The position numbers were made by a program, and so were the translations under genes. Positions 42,120 to 53,568 of a stretch of 64,000 nucleotides of DNA are shown piece after piece; positions within the stretch are counted from its first letter, which is position 1, and every line of letters starts with the position of its first letter. The notes below the pieces were generated by a model. It did no database searches and was not told the DNA's origin. It saw nothing but the letters and a program-made list of their open reading frames with translations. The DNA comes from Tilletia caries (Eukaryota > Basidiomycota > Exobasidiomycetes > Tilletiales > Tilletiaceae): positions 1,364,001-1,428,000 of the forward strand of contig JALUTQ010000004.1 of the NCBI GenBank assembly GCA_032718865.1, written 5' to 3'.

Positions 42120-44521
42120 CTATACGTAACGCTCCTCCATGACAATCCCCTCCTTCTCCAACTCCAACCGGAGCGCCTCGCACCCCTCGACATCATACGG
42201 CCTCATGATACCGACCTTCTTAATAGCCGGATGTCCCTCCAGCAACAACTTCGTCGCCACACCACACGGCACGCCGACCAACTTCGCCATCGAGCTATGC
42301 CCGCGCGGGACGCCGTAATCCAGCAGGGTCGAGGTGAGCGTCTTGTGGGAGCCGTCGGCGGACTCGATCTCGAAGCGGTGCTGGAGCATGACCATGTCGC
42401 GCTCGCCGGGGAGGTACCTGCACTTCTGCTCGAGCGTCGCACAGAGCGAGTCGAGCAGGTTGCCCAGGCCGTCGGCGGAACGCTCCTGCGCAGCCGTGCC
42501 GCGGACCGTGGCGCGTGCTTGCGGGTCGAAAAGACCGACCCAGCGCAGACCTTGCATTACCCGGGCTTCGTCCGCGGGGGAGCGGAAGGGACCTGCCTTG
42601 GATCGGACGGCTTCGATCAGCGCGCGTTCGTCCTTCGCCAACTCGCGTGCGTTGCCCGTGGCAAGGGCAGCAACCTCGGCCCAGCTGAGCGAAGCGTCGT
42701 CCTTCCTAAGATACGCCTGCGCGTCCTCCGTCAAGAAACCCAACTTGACGAGCGCAAGGACAAACTCAGGGAAGCCCTGGTAGCGGAGCGTGCCCCGGAT
42801 CACAGTCTCCGCCTCCGGGATGTTGTAGAACTCGCGGAAGGGAGTCGAGTCTCTGTTCGGGTACGCCACAAACGCGAAGGCGGGGGAGATGTAGTACGAC
42901 TGCGCGGCGGCCATGAGGTCGAGGCCGGTGACCGTCTGGGCCTCCTTCTGCGGGGACTGGTAGAACTTGGCCGTGTTGCGCAGCGCGAGGAGGACGCCGC
43001 GGGAGGACCAGGAGAACTTGTATCCGAGCGGGTTGTCCGCCGCCTCGGGCGCGGGGAGGCCGCCGCAGTAGGAGAGGAACGACTTGACTTTGCCTCCTTC
43101 CTTGTGGATGTCGTCGATGGCCTTGACGGCCCAGAGGTGGTCAATGCCCGGGTCAAGTCCAATCTCATTGTAGACGGTGATCCCGGCACGCTCAATCTCG
43201 TCCTTGAGGCCGAGGATGGCGTCAGACACGTACGAGGTGGTGACGACGTCGACCTTGTGCGCACAGGCGGCCTTGATGACCGAGGCGTGGTAGGTGTACG
43301 GGATGAGGGAGATGACGACGTCGTGTTTGCCAATGAGGGCCGCGAGCGCAGCCTCGTCGTTGACGTCGATGGCGACCGAGGTGGTGCGGGGCAGGTTGAC
43401 CGACATGCGCTCGGCATTCTCGACGTGGGCGGAGGCGACGGTGAGCTCGTACTCGGGGCAGCGGAGGACGTACTCGGCAAAGGGGCGGGCGACGTAGCCG
43501 CTCCCGAGGAGGAGGATCTTCTTGGGATCGCGCTTGGTGGGGCCGTTTCCGTCGCTGGTGGCGATGACGGGACCGGGTGCGGGCTCGCCGTCCTCGATGA
43601 CGCGACGTGCGAATTCGGGGACGACGAAGGCGGCCTTGTGGACGTGCTGGTTGTAGTACCTGCAGTTGGGCACGGTGCGTACTGGCTCGCGGATGTTGCG
43701 GTCGGGCTGGAGGGAGCAGACGATGAAGCCGATCTGTCCACAGGGGTAGGTGGGGATGGTAGTGAATGCGTAGTCTGCGGTGGGGAAGAGGGACAGGGTG
43801 GACTGGCGGAGTTCGCGGATCAAGGGGAGGTGGATCCAGAGGGACTCGGCTTGGGTGGAGATGTGTCCTCCTGGCTTGAGGGCTTCCTTGAGGAGCTGGA
43901 AGTAGGGCTTCTCGAAGAGGGACTTGGCTGGGCCGACGGGGTCGGAGGAGTCCGTGATGATGACGTCGAAGGCGGCCTTGTTCTCCTGTCGCTTGAGGAA
44001 CTCGAAGCCGTCGCCGATGATGACCTTGGACTTGGGGTGGTGGAGTCCCGCGGCCATGTGGGGGAGGTACTTTGTGGAGAGACGGGGCACGGCCTCGTCA
44101 ATGTCGCAGAGGACGGCCTCTTGTACGGCGTCGTGCTTGACGACCTCGCGGAGGACACCGCCGTCGCCGCCTCCGATGACGAGGACGCGCTTGGGGTCCG
44201 GGTGTGAGGCCATGGGGAGATGTGTGATCATTTCCTGGTAGGAGAACTCGTCGCGCTCGGTGCACTGGATGACGCCGTCGAGGACGAGTACGTTTCCGTA
44301 GTCGGTGGACTGGAAGACGAGGCAGTCTTGGAACTTGGACTGCTCTACATGGAGGATGCGGACGACCTGGAGGGACATGGCCTGTCCGGGCCACTGTGAG
44401 TTGGCTGTGGTGGGAGATAGATGGGTGAGTGTCTGGGCAGAGGCAGAAGCAGAGGCAGAGGAGGATGGGACGCACTCTCGTAGAACCATCCATCGCGGAT
44501 GTTGGGGTGAGTGAGGACCAT
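42120..44521 (-). CDS. SPE3-LYS9: Spermidine synthase - saccharopine reductase fusion
   Basis: Two exons (44521-44476 and 44404-42120) over a 71-nt intron give 776 residues. The N-terminal ~290 residues are spermidine synthase (putrescine + decarboxylated SAM): [63 protein letters not shown]. The rest is saccharopine dehydrogenase (glutamate-forming), penultimate step of fungal lysine synthesis: [17 protein letters not shown] is the Rossmann loop, then [48 protein letters not shown]. The chimera is a known basidiomycete feature. An upstream in-frame ATG at 44554 would add 11 residues; 44521 fits the family better. It shares a 240-bp divergent spacer with the polyglutamine protein gene. Confidence 0.96.
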
Positions 44522-44763
44522 CGTTGCTGCTGCAGAGGGAGGGAGGGAGAGCACCTTGTTCTGTGCTGCGAACGTCGTGGTCAGTGTTCAGTGCAAGAAC
44601 AACAGCAGCAGAGAGAAGTCAGAAGAAAGTGAGAGAATCATTGCGCAACGACAGAAACCCTCCGATACGGCCGTAACCACTCACTCACTCATTCACTCGC
44701 CGATGAGCTCGGGCTCAGCGAGGACAGCATCGACGACAGCGAGGACAGCAGCAGCGACGGGAG

Positions 44764-46968
44764 ATGAGCACAGCCAAGGGGAAGGCGCAGGCACAGGCGC
44801 AGGCACAGGCGCAGGGAAGCGCTACCACCAAGACAGCGCACCACCACCACCAGCAGCAGATCCTCGCGCTCCTCCTCATCCAGGACACCCCACAGACACG
44901 CGCAAGCTTCCGGCACACCCTCCAGTGGCTCATCCATCCCGTCCTCAAGAACATCGCATCCTCCTCCACCCTCCCGCCCAACGCCCTCTTCACCGCCATC
45001 GTCGTATACTCACAGAACCACATACACACCATCCCCTTCCAGCACGCACTCGACTTCCTCAAAACATGCGCAGCCAACGCTCGCTTCCCCTTCACACCAC
45101 ACCACCCGCTCTCCCTCCAACAAGACCACGACGACGACCTCTTCACGGCCCTCCTTGCTCCAGCAACACCACCTCCGTCGCCTCCTCCACCAGCTACAGC
45201 TACAGCCTCCACCATCAACTTCGCAAACATCCTCGCCGCTGTCCTGCACATCTTCCAACAAAGATCACCCTCAAACACAGCAGTCGACCCCACAAACCCG
45301 CTCCCGAACCCATACCCGCCCACACACTCCAGGCATCTCATCCACGTCGCAAGCATCACCACACACTTCGACTTCCACAGCACTCCCACAACCAACATCG
45401 CCTCTGCATACGACTCCCTGCACACCTTCGCTCTGGCCCACGAGTTCTCCAAGCTCAGGGCGCTGTCCCCTACCCAGTCCATAGAAGACCCAGCCCCATC
45501 GACCTCCACCCCGGAGCTCGCCATCACGTCCATAGTCCTCCGAACGCCGCACTACGCACGCCCAACTCACACCCTGTCCACATCCCACAAAGCCCTACCA
45601 CCAGCTCAACCTCCTTCTGCTCCAGATCCACCAGACTCACAACGCCTGCACTCGCTCTTGGCGCTCTCCATCGCATCTCATGATCCCCTCACCACCATGG
45701 CAGACGTCGATGAACTCGCTTCTTCCCTGCCTGACATCTATGACAACCCCAGGGACATCCTCACGTCAGATGAGCACGACAGCTTGATAGCATACTTCCA
45801 ATCTCCTCCTCCTCCTCCTCCTCCTTCTTCAGCAGCAGCAGCGGCAGCATCAAGTGCATCTTCATCTTCCTCCTCCTCCTCCAGCACCCCCCTCATCCTC
45901 TTCTCCAACTTCCTCACAACAGTGCGAGCCTCCAGGGAGGCGGCATCCTCACGATCAGCCGAGAGCCTTGTTCGTCGGAAGAGAAGTCTCACGGCTCTTC
46001 GCGCTAGCACAACTTCTGCTGCCAATGCGGCACAGTCCCAGCAACAACATCAACAACAGCAGCAGGCGGCAGAGTCGGGCGCGCCAGCTGCCAAGCGGCA
46101 GAAACTGGACAAGGAATCTTCGAACAAGGCCAAGGTAGAACCTGGCTCCAAACAGCCAACACGCGCGCGCGCAGGATCAATCACCACAGCGGCCGCTACG
46201 AACTCGTCGGCCCCTGGTCCCAATCCAACCACAGCCGCCGCCCAAGCCCAAGCTCAACAGCCCCACAACACCCCCACCCTCTCCAACGTGAACTTCCCAC
46301 CGAACATCACCGCCGGCGAACGCGCCAAGATCCAATTCCTCCACCAGCAACACGCCCTCATGCTCAAGAACTTGGCCACCATTCAGCAACGCATCCAGCA
46401 GGATCAGCAGCAGCAGCAGCAGCAACTGCAACAGCAGCAGCAGATGCAGAATCAGCAGAATAACTCGCAGCAGTCGGTGCAGGAGGAGGAGAAGAGGAAG
46501 GCGAGTGTGGCGTTGGCGCAGGTGCAGGTGCAGAAGGTCGAGCAGGTTCGCGCGAAGAGTACGTTTCTCCATAAAGGCTTGCGTGGTTCATCTTGTGCTT
46601 GCTTAAATTGAACTTTCTTTCTTTTTTTTTTTTTTTTGGGGGGGACCACAGTTTTGGGAGAGCAGAAAGCCCTACATGCATCCATCGTCGCCCTCGCCAC
46701 GCCGCCCGTCAACAAGTCGGCCTCGCTCGACCAGCAGCCCAACACCAGCACCACCGCGGCGCCGTCGGCTGCGGCGGTGAATATCAACGAGAACTTCCGC
46801 CGCACACTCGACATTGACACCCATGCCCGTACGCTCGGTCTCAATCTGGGCGGGTTCAGCGAGCAGTTCCATGCGCAGATGCAGGTTGCTAGTGCGAAGC
46901 AGCAGCAGCAACAGCAGCAGCAGTTGCAGTTGCAGCAGCAGCAACAGCAGATGTTTATGCAGCAGCAG

Positions 46969-47013
<45 letters not shown>

Positions 47014-48825
47014 CAACAACAGGCTGCGCTTGTGCTTGCGCAGAGTCAGGGGCAGGGGCAGGGGCTGATGAGGCCGTCGAATCAGGGGCAGGGGCAGAAC
47101 GAGGGGGTTGTACAACCCGCTCAGCAAGGACAAGGACAAGGACAAGGACATCCCGGAGGAACAGGAGCTCCTCCTTCGAACAGCAGCGTCGTACCCCGAC
47201 CAATACCCACACCCACACCCGCACCCGCACAACAACAACAAGGAGGTGTCCGACCGCATACGTTCTGGCAGGGTGCGATGACGTTCCTCATGCCGGGTGC
47301 GGGTGGGCAGGGACAGCAGGGCCCGGCTTCGCTGGCGGTTATGGTGTCGGCTTCGTGTCCGACTACGCGGAATGAGGCTGATCTGTGAGTATATCCTATC
47401 CCACATTCCTGCCCCCCTTTTTAACCTGGTATTGGAAGCTGATTCGTATGAGCCTTCTTCCACCGGACGACCTACGACCTACGACTCAGACTCATGCCCT
47501 GGCCAAACCGTCTCCAACTCGGCTCCATGATCCCAGTCTCCATGCGGGACCTCCAAACACTAGCCTCGTCCCGCTCCTCGCCCATCCCCTGCGTGCTCTT
47601 CAGCACGATGTCCGCGCCCGCTTCGGTGCAACTCACACCCGCGCAGGTGGAGCTGCAGCTCCAGAACGAGAAGATCTATTTCCAGCTTGCGAAGTTGTTG
47701 GAGGTCAGGAAGAGTGGGGCTGTCATTTCTTTGGGGGGGAAGGGGAAGGGTGCTGGCCCGGGTGAGGATCCGGAGAAGGTCGGGCCGGGGTTGTTGTTGA
47801 TTGGTGTTCCACCACCGGCGGCGGCTGCGAGTGCGGGTGGGGAGGGCGGACCGCCGCCGCCTGCTGCCGTGCCTAAGTTGTTGGGGATGGTGCTGAAGGA
47901 GGCGATCCCGAAGGCGTTGATTTCTGGACATCCTGTGGTGGGGAACGCTGCTGGTGCTGCCGTAGGGCCAGCAGCAGCAGCGGGGGCGGGGGCGGGGCGA
48001 GCTACGGCGAAGCCGAGTGCGAGTGCGAGCGCGAATACGGGTGCGGGTACGGGGACGCCTGCGTCGGCGTATATTGGATCTACGTTTGGGTCTGCGCCTG
48101 CTGTGCCTGCGCCTGCGCCGGCGTCGGTTCCGGTCCCAGTCCCTGGAGCAGCCGCGACAGGCAGTGCCGGCGCTTCCATCGGGATGAACCTTCCCTTCGT
48201 CGGAGGAGGAGGGGGAGGAGGGGTGAATCTGAACCCGGCTGCGTTGAAGGCTGCTGTTGCTGCTGCTGCTGCTCGTCAACAGCAACAGCAGCAGCAGGCT
48301 GGGGGTCAGCAGATGGCGGGGTTGATGGGGGCTTTGGGGGGGGCTATGCCTTCTTACATGCCGGCTCAGCAGCAGCAGCAGCAGGCGGCGATGTTCAATA
48401 CTCTTGGTGTTCCTCAAGGTCAGCAGTCACAAGGGCAGCAAGGGCAACAGCAGGGACAGGGACAGCCGGCGGGGTTTGTGATGCCGTTTGGATATAATGG
48501 GGGATTGGGTGCTGGATTGGGTGGAGCAGGTGTAGGTGTAGGTGCAGGTGCAGGAGTTGGGCCGATGGCGCCCTTACCACAACAGCAACAACAACCCCAA
48601 CAACCTCAACAAGCGGCAACTTCGTGGCAACCGGGGCATGGGTTAGGGTTGGGACCTGCGCCTCCTGGTGGGCGGGGAGCAGGAGGAGCAGGTGGTGGTG
48701 GGGCAGGTGGGTTGATTCAAGCTGGGATGGAGAATGGTGCTGGTGCGGGGTTGGGGGTTGCGATGGGTGGGGCTGGGCAGGTTGACCTTGGTGCGCTGGC
48801 GAGGATGATGGGGCTGGGAGGGTGA
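44764..48825 (+). CDS. Polyglutamine protein with vWA-like N-terminus, possibly Mediator subunit 25
   Basis: Three exons (44764-46558, 46652-47384, 47490-48825) encode 1,287 residues. The first ~250 residues look like a divergent von Willebrand A fold: strand ILALLLIQDTP, helix, strand ALFTAIVVYS, helix FANILAAVLHIFQ, strand RHLIHVASIT, then YDSLHTFALAHEFSKLRALSP. This order resembles the vWA domain of Mediator 25, but I could not verify it. The remainder is low complexity: Gln runs (GTCCGCATACG region before; longest run about 46965-47021), a coiled helix (AGERAKIQFLHQQHALMLKNLATIQQRI), and a Gly/Ala/Gln-rich C-terminus with an ordered patch (LTPAQVELQLQNEKIYFQLAKLLEVRKSG). A transcriptional coactivator role fits the composition. 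Intron 1 has T16 followed by G7 before its acceptor. An out-of-frame ATG at 44703 precedes the start. Confidence 0.6.
46559..46651 (+). other. Intron with a T16-G7 tract before the acceptor
   Basis: GTACGT ... CACAG. Sixteen T (46622-46637) and seven G (46638-46644) stand directly before ACCACAG. The length of such a run is likely to vary and may be uncertain in the assembly. Confidence 0.6.
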
Positions 48826-49104
48826 TGTGGATCCATCTACGTCTTACAGAGGGCAGACCGAGCGCTGTCCTTCCTGAATCCTGGCCCTGGTTGGGCGGTA
48901 ATCAGATGACATGCAGGCGATATGTGTAGCCGGAGTAGCCGGGTGAATTTTTGATCGATGCCGTCATACTCGTGGTTGCGCCCCCAGCGAGCGCGCCGAG
49001 GAACGGAAAGGAAAGGGTATAAGAACGCGGGTCTCTCGGAGGCTGGGAGGCAGGGATCACCCGCACCCGCACTTCCCTCCCATTACATCCTAGTACTTGG
49101 CACG

Positions 49105-51230
49105 ATGTCGTCTTCTCTTGCGGACAAGGACGCGCCTCCGACGGCGAATAGTTACGACAGACTCCGCCTCCAATCCGTCCCAGCCGACGATGACCCTCCG
49201 ACCCCCGCCACACCGGCCGAACACGCGTCCGAGACACCCACCACCTGGCTCTCCCACACCGTCCGCACGTCCCTCACCGCCCTCGAGTCCCGGCTGGACG
49301 AGTTGGTCCAGGACGGCACGTCCACCAGCTGGTCTGCCAACCTCGCCCGTCGGCTCCACCACTCGGGCGCGTGGGTGCAGAATGCGCTTAGGGACGAGTG
49401 GGAGATGAGGGCGAATGCGATGAGTGGGTGTGATCAGATGTGGATCTTGCTCTCCCCTCCTGAGCTTGGTGGGCCGCCGCCGAGCTCGAGCTCGGATCAG
49501 CAGGCGGGTAAGGGGAACGGTAAGGGCGCCTCCTCCAGCTTCGTGCCTACCTGCACTGCGATTTACATGTTCGAGGGTGACGAGCCGGTTTCGTACGATG
49601 CCGTCAAGGAGGCCCTCAACAGACAGGCCGACGCCTTCCCGCGCTACCGGAGTATCCTCTCCAACACCCACCGTCGGTTCCACGGTGCCGCGTTCGTAGA
49701 GGATCCGCAATGGGACGTGGAGAGACATATCGAGACTGTCGAGCTTCCTGATGGGGCGGGGCAGGACGAGCTCGAAGAGTTCATCGCCAGCTTCATCGCT
49801 CGGCCGTGGGACTTCTCCAAGCCGCTCTGGGAATCGGTCATCGTGTCCAACTTCGCCTCGCAGTCTAGCGACGCGAGAACGTGTCTCCTCAGCCGTGGGC
49901 ATCACAGTCTTACCGACGGCCAGGGTTTTGTTGCTTCTCAGTTGCTTACGACGTCCTTTGGTCCCGAGTTGCGGGCGAAGTTGCAGGATGGACAGCAGTT
50001 GCTGAGGGATGCGAGACGCGGGCGGGCGAAGCCTTCGAAGTTGCATCGCGCTCTCAAGCCTTTGGACCAATATCGCCACTACACGATCGTCCAGCTCGGC
50101 ATGCTCCTCGCCTTCTGGACCGTCTGGTTCGTCACGCAGTTCCTCGAACTCACCGGCTCGCTCCGACAGGCCTTCGTCACGGGCACCTACTTCCTCCTGA
50201 CCGCATGGCGACAACAGTACCTCACCTCCGAATACGACGGTCCTCGCGTCTCAGAGAAAGAGTTCAGCGTCTCACCTCACTTCCCGCTCTCGGACGTCAA
50301 GAAGATCCAACGCGCCTTCAGCGGTGCCAAACCCGGTTCCTGGCTCGACCGCGCTGCCAAAAGGGGGAACGCGAAGAACAAGACTCCGTATAAACACTTG
50401 ACGCTCAATGATGTACTCTGTACCGTCATCGCCGACGTCCTCGCAGACGAAGCGAACCAACAGGAATCGTCGCACTCCGCCCGTCGGAAGGTCTCGCACT
50501 GGATCAAGAGGGCGAGCCACTACGTCCTGCCCTCGCCCATATCGCTCTTCATACCCATAAGCATCCGACCCCTGCAGTCGGACCCAAAGATGGAGAACTG
50601 GAGCACGGGCTCGATCGCGTATCTGCCGTCCCCGCTCCGTTCGGATGGATCCTTGAAGGGCGAAGAGGATATTGAGGGGCTGTATGATGTCTTGCATCGC
50701 AACTCGGACGCGCTCAAGGTTGTCAAGCGAGGCTGGATACCCGCGATGATGTTCTGGTCCATCCAAATGACCGGTCAGATTCCGTACGTATTATATAAAC
50801 CTGGGTCTCCCGCTCATTCATTGCCATTCTGATCCACTGAACCTTTCCATTGTTTCATGCTTCATGCAGATGGCTTTACCCAGCCCGGATGTGGGACTTC
50901 TGGCCCTTCCGACCCATCATGCGTCTTGCCATCGAGCTCTGCCTCTCCTCCTTCCAAGCCGTTCTAACAAACGTCCCCGGCCCACCCGACTCCGTCGAAC
51001 TCGCAGGTCGCAAAGTGAGCGAATGGGGCGCAGCCCCTCCACAGGCGGGGAAGAACACGCTCGCGATCGGGGTCATCACGTATGATGGTGCTGTTAGTGT
51101 TACTTTTACGGCCGATCGGGTGAGGGAGGAGCCGTCGGAGGGGGTGGCGAGGAGGTTGGCGGATTCGTTTGCGGAGAGGTGGGATGTTTATCTGGGTGCT
51201 GCCGAGGCTGTCTTGGGCAAGGAGGACTGA
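49105..51230 (+). CDS. WS/DGAT-family acyltransferase (wax ester synthase / diacylglycerol acyltransferase)
   Basis: Two exons (49105-50783 and 50870-51230) encode 679 residues. The condensation-type active site HHSLTDG (His near residue 266) matches HHxxxDG, in the context LLSRGHHSLTDGQGFV. PRYRSIL and PWDFSKPLWESVIV are upstream family segments; the C-terminal domain has LTNVPGP and IGVITYDGAVSVTFTADR. A hydrophobic pair of segments (QLGMLLAFWTVWFVTQFLEL and following) between the two halves suggests membrane association, unlike most bacterial enzymes. The reaction would be acyl-CoA plus alcohol or diacylglycerol to wax ester or triacylglycerol. The substrate preference cannot be read. It converges with an acyl-CoA thioesterase gene. 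Confidence 0.88.
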
Positions 51231-51467
51231 TAACGTTACGGCACCCTTGGGCGTGGGATGGAGACTTGAGTTAAAAGGGGAGACTGCACCACGATTCTTT
51301 TATCAGGGGACGAGACGGACACACGGGAGTTTTGTATGCCCCAGCTTCATAGATGACTTGTACCAAAAGGTACGGACCGATATTCGCCTTCGCTTTCGCT
51401 GCTCTCGACACATAGAAATACACATACACGGTTCCTCAATGATATGTTAGACTAGCAGCGCCAGTTC

Positions 51468-53400
51468 CTACTTGTACAGTCGGACGAGGAGGTCGCCCAT
51501 CTCCAGCCGCTGCTGCCGCCGCTTGGGCGCATCCTGAGCGAACAGTTCCAACTCGCTGCCCGGTCGGAATCGGACTTGCTTGACTCTACGACCTGCCGAC
51601 TGTGCGACGACTCCCTCTGACCGTAAGGTGAATAAGGCCTCGTTGGTCACCCGTCGCGAGCCATCTGGCGCCTCGGCCTCGGCTATGACCAGCACTTCTG
51701 CCAGGGGCGAGTGGGAGTGGGAGTTGGATTGGGAGGAGGGGATCCAGAGGTCGGTCACGATTGCGTAGCAGGTCATCACCTCCCCGATGGCTACGCCTTG
51801 TTTGAAGGGGAGGCCGTCCATGGCGACGGTGTGCCATGGTCCCGGTTTGAGATGGCGGGCGGAGAGGAGGGCTGTCTCTTCGAGCCATTCAGCGAGCTTT
51901 TTTTAATGTAGAAAGACAGTTTATCTTGGTTCAGATGGGACGGAGAAAAGGGAGATGATGGAAGGGACAGGTGGGGAAGAAGAAGGGAAAACTCACCTGA
52001 CCGCCGAAAAGGACGGAGACGCTGTTCGCATGCTGGGGGAAGACGAGGTTGAGGGATTGCACCAGGGTCATCTCTACCGGGATCTCCTCGACGGAATCGA
52101 CCGGCTCGAGCTCGACCATGCTCATCCGTCTCCTCCAATCTGTCCACGTAGGCACGCTCTGCGCTCCTTCGAGAGCGAGGGGGGATCGAGTTTGATGATC
52201 GTTGTCATCGAGGGGCAGATGGAGGCCGAGGCGGGTCGCGCATTCTCGGACTTCGGTCAGGGTGTGGATGATGGGCTCGTCCCCGGGTAGGTTGACGATC
52301 ACGGTCGCGTCCTGTTCTTGGGTTTGGCCGGGTTCGACGCGGACAGAGGGGTCGGACATCGCCATGGCGCGAGCGACAAGTTCCAATTCGAGCATTTCCA
52401 CTCGCTGGACCTCTGCAGAGGAAGCCTCCGCATTCGACGTTCCTGGTCTTGACCCATTTCGGGCTTCAGAGGCACTGAGGGGAAGCATGTATCGGACCTC
52501 GTCGCGTAAGGCAGCACTGACGCCGCTTTGCGAAGTATCTGTCGAAGCAGCCGCTTTGGCTGCTCGTGTTCGCGTTTCGCGTCGACGACCTGCCAAGAGA
52601 TGTCTCCGGGCCTCGAGCATTGTGGTCGGTGCGATCGGAGCGAGTTTGACTCGCTTAGGACGAGCAACATCCCTGTCTTCACCGCTCGAGTTCGAGGACC
52701 CGCCGATACGAACGCCCAGTGCTGGTTTGAGACTGAACACGCCTCGATTATCATCCGCGGAGCCTGGCGTTACTACAGCCCGAGGCAGGGCAACGAACGA
52801 AAGATACGAATGAGCAACATACATCCTCCTCCCGCTCCCCATATCCTCCTTCTCGATCCTGACCCCGATCTCCATCGAGCTCCCGAAGGCCCGGTTGACA
52901 GAGGCGTCCAGGTGGAGCAGTTCGCCGACAAAGACCGGGCTCAGGAAGAGGACGGCGTCGATGCTGACGGTGACGCAGGAGTTGCCGGCGTGTCGACGGG
53001 CGGAGACTCCCGCGACCACGTCGATCAGGCGGAGGAGGGCGCCGGCTCGGATCGTGGGTCGTTCGTCTTGGGCGCCGGCGCTGTGGTGATGGGTCGTCAT
53101 CTCGGACCGATTGGTGGAATAAGTCACTCGGACTGCCGAAGCGGACGGTGGCTTGGGAGCAGGAGGTGGCGGGTCGTCTTCCTTGCCATCTTGTTCGGCC
53201 TTCGTTTGTCTTGACGTTGAGGTGGATTCCTCAGGCGAGGTCGAGGAGAATGGGGAAGAAAAGGGGAGGCCGAGGGGGAAGATGGTCTTGTAAGCCGCTG
53301 CTATGAAGAAACAACCTGCTATTCCCAGGGTGGCCACTGTCAGAATCTGTGAGGCTGCGTTGGGAGGGGGAGGAGCCATCAGCAAGTTCGAGCTCGCCAT
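51468..53400 (-). CDS. Double-hotdog acyl-CoA thioesterase with membrane anchor
   Basis: Two exons (53400-51997 and 51896-51468) give 610 residues. A hydrophobic helix near the N-terminus (ILTVATLGIAGCFFIAAAY) looks like a membrane anchor. The first hotdog domain is TIRAGALLRLIDVVAGVSARRHAGNS ... FLSPVFVGELLHLDASVNRAFG; the second is NSVSVLFGGQ LAEWLEETALLSARH ... VAMDGLPFKQGVAIGEVM. This is the ACOT7/ACOT11-like arrangement, which hydrolyses acyl-CoA to free acid and CoA. A linker of about 200 residues, Ser/Ala-rich, separates the two hotdogs, longer than usual. Start at 53400 gives the anchor; it shares a 168-bp divergent spacer with the next gene. Its 3' neighbour is an acyl-CoA-consuming acyltransferase. 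Confidence 0.83.
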
Positions 53401-53568
53401 GCTCTTCTTAAGTGTATATGTAGGACTCTTTCAATGGGAAGTGATGGTCATGGTCATGCTGATGGATCCATGGATTGCTTCCTCTCGATCCGACTTTATA
53501 AATCTCTTTTATCTCCCTCTGGACGACGACCATCTATCCCTCGAAGTCCGAAGCGGAAGGTTCTGGGA

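Noticed and set aside
42069..44207. A 712-codon open frame antisense to SPE3-LYS9
   Set aside because: A shadow of a strongly codon-biased gene; no recognisable protein and no splice or start context.
44511..45683. A 390-codon plus-strand frame overlapping the polyQ gene start
   Set aside because: Pro/His/Arg-rich composition is the +1 shadow of the real gene; the chosen frame has ordered hydrophobic strands and continues across two introns.
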